Assembly: GCA_000328365.1 (NCBI GenBank)
Contig: KB292570.1
Coordinates: 376,342-440,341 of the forward strand
Origin: Capitella teleta
Taxonomy: Eukaryota > Annelida > Polychaeta > Capitellidae
DNA: 64,000 nucleotides
Direction: 5' to 3'
Part shown: piece by piece, positions 58,081-64,000 of the stretch
How positions within the stretch are numbered: the first letter of the stretch is position 1
How the letters are laid out: each line of letters begins with the position of its first letter
Position numbers and translations under genes: made by a program
The notes under the pieces: model-generated
What the model was told of the DNA's origin: nothing
Database searches by the model: none
Seen by the model: the letters and a program-made list of their open reading frames with translations, nothing else

Positions 58081-59774
58081 AGTTACAGCATGGCCACTTC
58101 AAACCATAGACAATAAACTATAAATCATAAATTAAAAGCTATTAAAAGACCTGAAAATCTGAATCATTTATTTACTACGATGCATGTTGACATTAAGCTT
58201 TGTTGGTTTATTATTGCAGAATACATGTAATAATTAGTATATATGACATCTGTCGATGCTTCAAAGTACTTGTAGATCATTTACCTTACGATTAATTATA
58301 ATGCCCTTGATATGCCTATTATATACGGAGGCCTTTTCTTTGTAAATGTTTGAGAGCGCATTGTCCACGTGCAAACTGCTTAGCGAGAAGTTTCATTGTG
58401 ACCTGACTTGGGTACCAGCAAATAAGATTGAAAGCAGGGAATCTGATATATTTCCTATTTAGGAATCTTTCCAAAGCCAACAATTAAGCACCCTTTTCAC
58501 CCTTGTGGTTCATATAATACTTTGAGGGAGACTCCTCGTTACCCGCTATTCATATGTAGTTAATGGCTTCTTTATATTCAGTAGTTGCATTAACAAAAAC
58601 CACCAAGAATGCCCGTCTCAAAGTGTACTTATTGTTTATGAAATGATAGCTGACCATACATGTGTTATGTTCAATTGATAATTTCTATTTCCTGCCGCGT
58701 TAAATTGAATGGAATCAAAATTAAACCATCCTCTCAATGATGTACGTAACTGTTAGAGTTTTCTTTTGTCTAAAAATATTGAAATTCACGATGCTTATGG
58801 ACGATATTTTCGATGTATGCCTAACAACAAATTGCAGCAATTAGGCCTAAATATATGGGTTTACGTGTAGGCTTTTGAAATCCTACATGTTTGTTTTGTA
58901 TCTTAGAATGCCAGTTTCTTCAGATACCCGATATTTAATAGGCCCTATGTCGCACGCGCATCAATATATAACGTGTAATGAATGATCTAATGCTGAATGA
59001 TTCTGGTGTTTCATTTGTGATTTTGTCTCAGCTCATTCAGCTGATGTTTCACTTTTTATATCCTCCCTCCAATTTCTCTCATTCATCGCGACATATCTAT
59101 GTGATCATTTGGGCTATCGGCATCACAGCTGATCATGGTATTTGCGATCACAGATAGTGATCACATACGTCGATCTTTCTTTGCCGTTTGCTGAGACTGA
59201 TCAATTCCTTTAGAATGCTGGGCACGTAATTGCCCTTGTTTTATAAACAAACTGTGGTCCAATTGCCAACTAAGCATGGTAACTCATTCACCGCGACCGT
59301 ATATCCACTTCCCTTCTTCACATATATAATAGTAATATATCACCTTCAAATCATGTGCTTAGATTCCTGATATTATTATGAATATCAGCCTCACAATGGA
59401 AATCGGCCAATATCCACCAAAACATGCTGAAAATACCACCAGAAAATTCAAAATACGTGTTAAAATTGAAAAAATTGATAAAAAAACAAAACCCCAACAT
59501 AATTATGCACTAAAATTCAACAATGAATTTAATTGGTCCAAAATCAAAATATCAAATGCTATATCAAGGGAGATAATAAGTAACATGACCAGAACATAAC
59601 ATACATAAAACTCACTGCTATATATAAGAACCTGAATAACTCATATTCATAATTATACCTGTATCAACAGAATGAAATTATACAGCAATTATCTATGATT
59701 AAGTTGATTAACTTTTGCCAAGAAATGTCTTTGAAGATACCTTTTAATTCTCATGATTTGGGATTGTTCACTCG
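58081..59774. other. Intergenic stretch downstream of the DEG/ENaC gene
   Basis: AT-rich, with no exon or repeat recognised. It contains the 3' UTR of the minus-strand channel gene. The frame at 59378-59599 is Lys/Asn-rich and has no domain. Confidence 0.5.
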
Positions 59775-62700
59775 TCAGTTAACGCATGCACCTATACCAT
59801 AACGCGCTTTCTTCTTTGATCTTTCAATTTTCCCCAACATTTGAGTGTAAATCGCGTATATTATCATGTCGATGAATTCGATGAGGGTGATTGCGCTGGC
59901 CCCGAGAATCAGGCCCATCAAGCCTCCAATCTCACCTGAAAGAAAACAAGAATGTATATTTGAAAACTGTATATATTACGATTAAAGCCTCATCACCATC
60001 ATGAAACCTGTCAGCTGTGGTGCATGATATTATAGAGATAGCTTTGCGGGGTAAATGTTACTAATATGTTAACAGCTGTATTCATTTCATAAAAGCATTC
60101 TCAAACATATGGATTCCGAACCCTCTTGCGATGATGACAGGAAAGGGAGGGTTGTGGGGTGGAAGAGGAAGGCTATGGAGTGGGATGGGGCAGAGGAAGA
60201 AGAGACGAATACTACATGTACATGGTAGGAATCTGTAATCCATTTCTCCCCACATCGAATGAGACGCTTCCCCGTTCCATTTGCACACGTGGATAGCAAG
60301 AGAAAGTCCATACATTTTTTCTGTTCCTTCTGATTTGTACATGATATGCATCTACTTTTGAGTGACATTGCATAATACTACTGATCAATGACAATTCTGA
60401 TTATTACGCCCACAGACTGATTAATGCTAAATCATCGGTATATATTTGTATTATTTCACCAACACCACGAATTAGGCAATGTCCATATAGGCACACGAAC
60501 AATATATAATACACGAGTAAACGGACATTCTCTTGAGAGTGGCATGATCCCACTTTCTTTGTTGGTATTCTTCATTTAACATGAGAGAATCACAAACGGT
60601 TCTCGGCATTAATCATCACTTCACTGTGGCCTTGCTTTGTTATTGAATCCTGCCTTGATATCTGACATGCACTCACTCACCGAGCAGTGCGGGGTACTCG
60701 AATGCCTTCTGCGTGACGACAGCTCGCTCAGTGAGCTCTTTGTAGAACACATCCAACTGCACGAAGTTTTTCCTGGAGAACAACGACGCGAACTTCGATT
60801 TGAAAAGGGATGCTGTGCTCCACTTACTTGTAGAATGATTCATCCACATTGTTTCCATCGGCGTAATTTTTGAAGTATTTTCTAGATTCTCTCATATTAT
60901 CCAGAAGTTGGTTGATCGTGGCTAAGATATCTGTTTGCATCAGAGTGATCTTATCTAGAATGGCATTCCAGAAACGGTCAATTTCGGGCGATTTCATAGC
61001 TACTCCTGGGTCTAGAGGAGTGTGGTCATTTGCAAGATAATCTACTGCTGGGTGAGAGAATCCAGGCGATTTTACACCAAAGTGTCGCCAAAGGGAACTT
61101 TTGTTAGCCAAAATATGGTCAGGAATAAGAACCATGAACCAGATGTATAACCGGTTTATGTGGTTTCCGGTTCTGTTCAAAGCTATCATCCTATCTTGAA
61201 GCAGGGATTCTATGTTGATGTACTTGCCCTGCATGAAAATTACCTCGACGTCAAACGAACTGACAAGATATGGATTGCGGAGGGTAATATCTGGCACACC
61301 GTCTCTGTAGGCATTCTGGTAGTTAGTGTAATGATCCGAGTACTTCAGCAAAGCTGACTTGATCTCACTAAGTGTCCATTCGGTGCGGAAATGAACATTA
61401 GCGTAATCCTCGAAAGGCTTCTCAAAGCTGCCAGCACACAAAGGAGTTATTTCTTCAAGGAGCTCTTGGGTCATGTCTGCCGCAGTCTCGAGATCCTTGG
61501 TAATACTGTGATGTAATCCTTTTGCGATATTTGGAATCCCAGAGCTAAGGTTACGAATACGCTCAGCTAAGAAGAAAGCTTCCATGTCATTGTCATCATG
61601 GATATCAATGAATGTTGCATTGGACATGAAGCCAGTTTCATCCAAACTGATTACCGCTGCGTGTAAGGAGCACAGGTAAGAAGCAATATTGTTCACCGAG
61701 TCCGCATTACTATGCTCACATTGTTCCAAGAGATTGGAGGTGTCTCTGTTGTCCAATATGCTATAAAGAAGTCGATCTCTTAGAATGGTTGACAGTTGAG
61801 TTTCCATTTCGGTTAAGCACCATTCGCAAACAACGCGGAGGTATGGGATCAGCCACTCTATTTTATCCTTTTGCAAAACAATGCTCAAAGACTCGCTTTC
61901 ATTGAGCCTCAGAGTTGCATCCACAACCGATTTCAACAGCTCAAATGCGGTGAGCTGAACGTCAGCAACAATCTGGTCATATAGCGGCTTCAAGTGGATG
62001 CCAAGTCCATTTCGATCCTGCTCGGTGAGATTGACTGGTTCCGGTATTGGGCAACCGCATTGCAAAATATATGCAGGAAAGGGAGCTTCCGTTATATTGT
62101 AGCCAGCAGTTGAATTTCCAAACGTGGTGGTTTCATACGCGTTAGTGGTTTCATAGGAGTCTGTAGTCGGAGTGTAGGAAGGGTAGAGGTCCAGTAATTT
62201 TGTGTTACTTTCCTCTACATTTCGTCGCATTTCATTCCATGTCCCAGCAACCCTAACGACTTCTACTGCAAGTCTCTGTAAGCCACTTGAGATATTGTAC
62301 AGCAAGTGGTCTTCCAGCGTCAGTATTTCCTGACGCATCGCTTTTCGCATAACCCTGATTCCACTAGCAAAAAATCGTTGAAACTTCAAGCAGTCGGTTT
62401 TAACTTGTGACGTAAGCATTTTAATCTTGGCCATTTCCTCGAGCAGGAGATCCTCTACTGCTTGCAAGGCATTCAAACTTGTCCAGGCATGCAGGAAAAT
62501 TCCTTCGAACACTCGCATGGTATTTCGGTAATGATTTTCTTGTATCCTGGAGAAAGGTACTTCAAGACACCTATGATTGCCAGCACATGGTAATCTTACC
62601 TATACACAATTTCCCTGGCGTCTGAGAGCGTTGACGCTAGCTGTGCCATTCTAAGTGTATCTGTCCTGGACAGTTTGTCTTTATCGAAGCTCAATGAAGA

Positions 62701-64000
62701 GAAGGACAGGGTTGGGACGTAAATGTCTTGTATGCATGGTTGCTTGCATGAACAGCCGCGTTTCATTTTGAACGAATCTGAAAAGAGGAAAACATTGAAC
62801 GAAGAAAACAAGTTTTGGATAATTAGCTCACTCATTGTTGGCACTGCGCAAGTAGTGTACTGCTCGACGTCACAAATTGGCGCACTTCCTGTCAGTAAAA
62901 GATTAGATATAGCATCAAAATGTTATTGGTGACAAAAATACATGTATACACGTTCAAAGAAATCCAGCTTAAATTTGTATATAACCATTAATCCTGCAAT
63001 TGATTGTTAATGCGGACATTTGCATTCAAGGCCACAGGAAGTTCAAGTTGTCACTTGTTTTCTCTCCCCCTCCCCCCGACATTATGCCATGTGTCATGCT
63101 GTGGTTGCCACGAGAGTTTTCAGGCCGCGAAATTCGAACCAGGCGAGTTGCCTAACGGGAATCGAACCGTAATTAAAACAATTTATATTGACTTACTTCC
63201 ACGATCAGTTGATGCAAGGTACACATCCACACAATCACATCCTTTCCTCAGAACTTTGTTCTCACAATTCATGATGCATGTATTGACTCCATATTTCTCA
63301 TAATATTCCAATATCTGCTCTGAGCAATTACCCCAAGGCGGGCCCAAACCAACTACCTAGGGACAAAATCTCAGATTGAAGGTGGCTTTATGTTTATTGT
63401 GTATGAGCTGCAATAGTTATACCTGGGCCCTCTCAAGGGAAATCAACGAGAACAGCCCGGGTGATATACTGAGAGATTGGCCTTGCATCACAGGTGGATC
63501 TCGCGCGTCATGCAACAGCATCTGAAATGGACAGTACATTAGATGCCTTGTGAACACTCAAAGGGAGGATTCTGCACCTGTATTCCGGCCCCTTCTCGAG
63601 GTTCGTATATGTATTCATATTGCTCCACATTTATACTGAGACTGAGACCACTTCCAGGACCTGAATATCATAGTTTATTATACTATACTTTGGGCATTAT
63701 CGATGGCTTTAAGAAGATATCGCGTCGGTTGTTTGAGCACACTCAAAATTGGAGTTCGGCACATCAGTGCTTGATACAGGAGCACCGCGGATCAACTTTA
63801 ATTACATTGGCATTCGGCAACCCGTGTTTACACGGTAGCTATTGACTTCTTGAAAATTAGATCAATGAGTCTTTTGATGGTGGAAAATGTACCTGGTTTC
63901 TGAACTCCACCCGGAGGTTTGAATGTGTAACAGAGGCCCATGTCAGTGAATGAGACGTGCAGGTCTTCGCTCGCGATGGGTTCGCCTTTCCATTTGCATC
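59775..64000 (-). CDS. DEG/ENaC sodium channel subunit (3' eight exons; 5' end outside window)
   Basis: Amiloride-sensitive-type cation channel. Exons in transcript order: 63893->64000, 63578-63660, 63423-63521, 63197-63356, 62600-62777, 60828-62546, 60681-60772, 59775-59935. All junction phases agree (1, 0, 0, 1, 2, 2, 1), giving ~865 residues in view. Family landmarks in order: FTDMGLCYTFK after TM1; GLSLSINVEQYEY with GAGIQ; LGPPWGNCSE; the Cys-rich CDC, CENK and CSCKQPC region; NFVQLDVFYKEL; then EIGGLMGLILGASAITLIE. The last is TM2 with the G-A-S selectivity filter. A short ~30-residue cytoplasmic tail ends CVN. The N-terminus and TM1 lie to the right of the window. The oddity is the 573-codon exon 60828-62546, described separately. 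Family assignment is certain; the subfamily is not. Confidence 0.92.
60828..62546 (-). CDS. 573-codon extracellular insert exon of the DEG/ENaC gene
   Basis: A single exon with acceptor TTTCTCCAG and donor AA then GTAAGT, phase 2 at both ends. It is placed between the Cys-rich region (ending AREIVY) and the last extracellular segment before TM2 (KNFVQLDVFYKEL), where ASIC/ENaC proteins have only a short link. The frame is fully open. It starts IQENHYRNTMRVFEG and is mostly long amphipathic helices (e.g. LQAVEDLLLEEMAKIKM; SGLQRLAVEVVRVAG; DILATINQLLDNMRES). A Thr/Tyr/Asn-rich linker (SYETTNAYETTTFGN) lies near residue 130, and there are several N-x-S/T sites and about seven cysteines. I recognise no known domain. 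Skipping it would leave the channel in frame. Confidence 0.88.

Noticed and set aside
63150-63166. B-box-like GGTTCGATTCC on the minus strand, possible tRNA gene
   Set aside because: No A box or cloverleaf can be placed at the required distance upstream.

Overview
The window is metazoan nuclear DNA. It is AT-rich and intron-rich, with long intergenic tracts, microsatellites, tRNA-derived SINEs, CR1/L2-like LINE pieces and MITE-like inverted-repeat elements, and it has three 50-N assembly gaps (14571-14620, 26367-26416, 54439-54488). The gene families (NR1-type nuclear receptor, DEG/ENaC channel, seven-helix receptor, C2H2 factor) fit an invertebrate animal. I cannot name the species.

Layout. 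1-19,300: almost gene-poor; one minus-strand exon of a Gln/Ser-rich putative transcription factor (2489-2849), a LINE 3' end, a long purine microsatellite, a large palindrome and two SINEs. 20,193-40,842: one plus-strand nuclear receptor locus. 44,268-45,523: two-exon seven-transmembrane receptor, plus strand. 47,465-48,799: C2H2 zinc-finger protein, minus strand. 49,400-58,100: repeats (LINEs, MITEs, inverted repeats). 59,775-64,000: 3' part of a DEG/ENaC channel gene, minus strand, running off the right edge.

The main result is the nuclear receptor locus. Four constant exons encode a two-zinc-finger DNA-binding domain, the hinge and the first part of the ligand-binding domain up to the helix 3-5 signature. 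Downstream lie eight tandem two-exon cassettes, each encoding the rest of a ligand-binding domain (to helix 12/AF-2) and ending in its own stop codon. All eight have the same splice phases, keep an AF-2 glutamate, and are followed by an AATAAA signal before the next cassette. Joined to the constant exons each gives an intact 406-412 aa receptor. I infer one DNA-binding domain that can be fitted with eight different ligand pockets by choice of terminal exon pair, a receptor-diversifying arrangement I do not know from any described nuclear receptor. A triple AGGTCA DR4 array lies between cassettes 6 and 7, suggesting possible feedback.

The second notable item is the DEG/ENaC gene. It carries a single 573-codon exon of unknown, helix-rich content inserted in the extracellular domain. 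The exon has phase 2 at both ends, so skipping it would restore a canonical channel.
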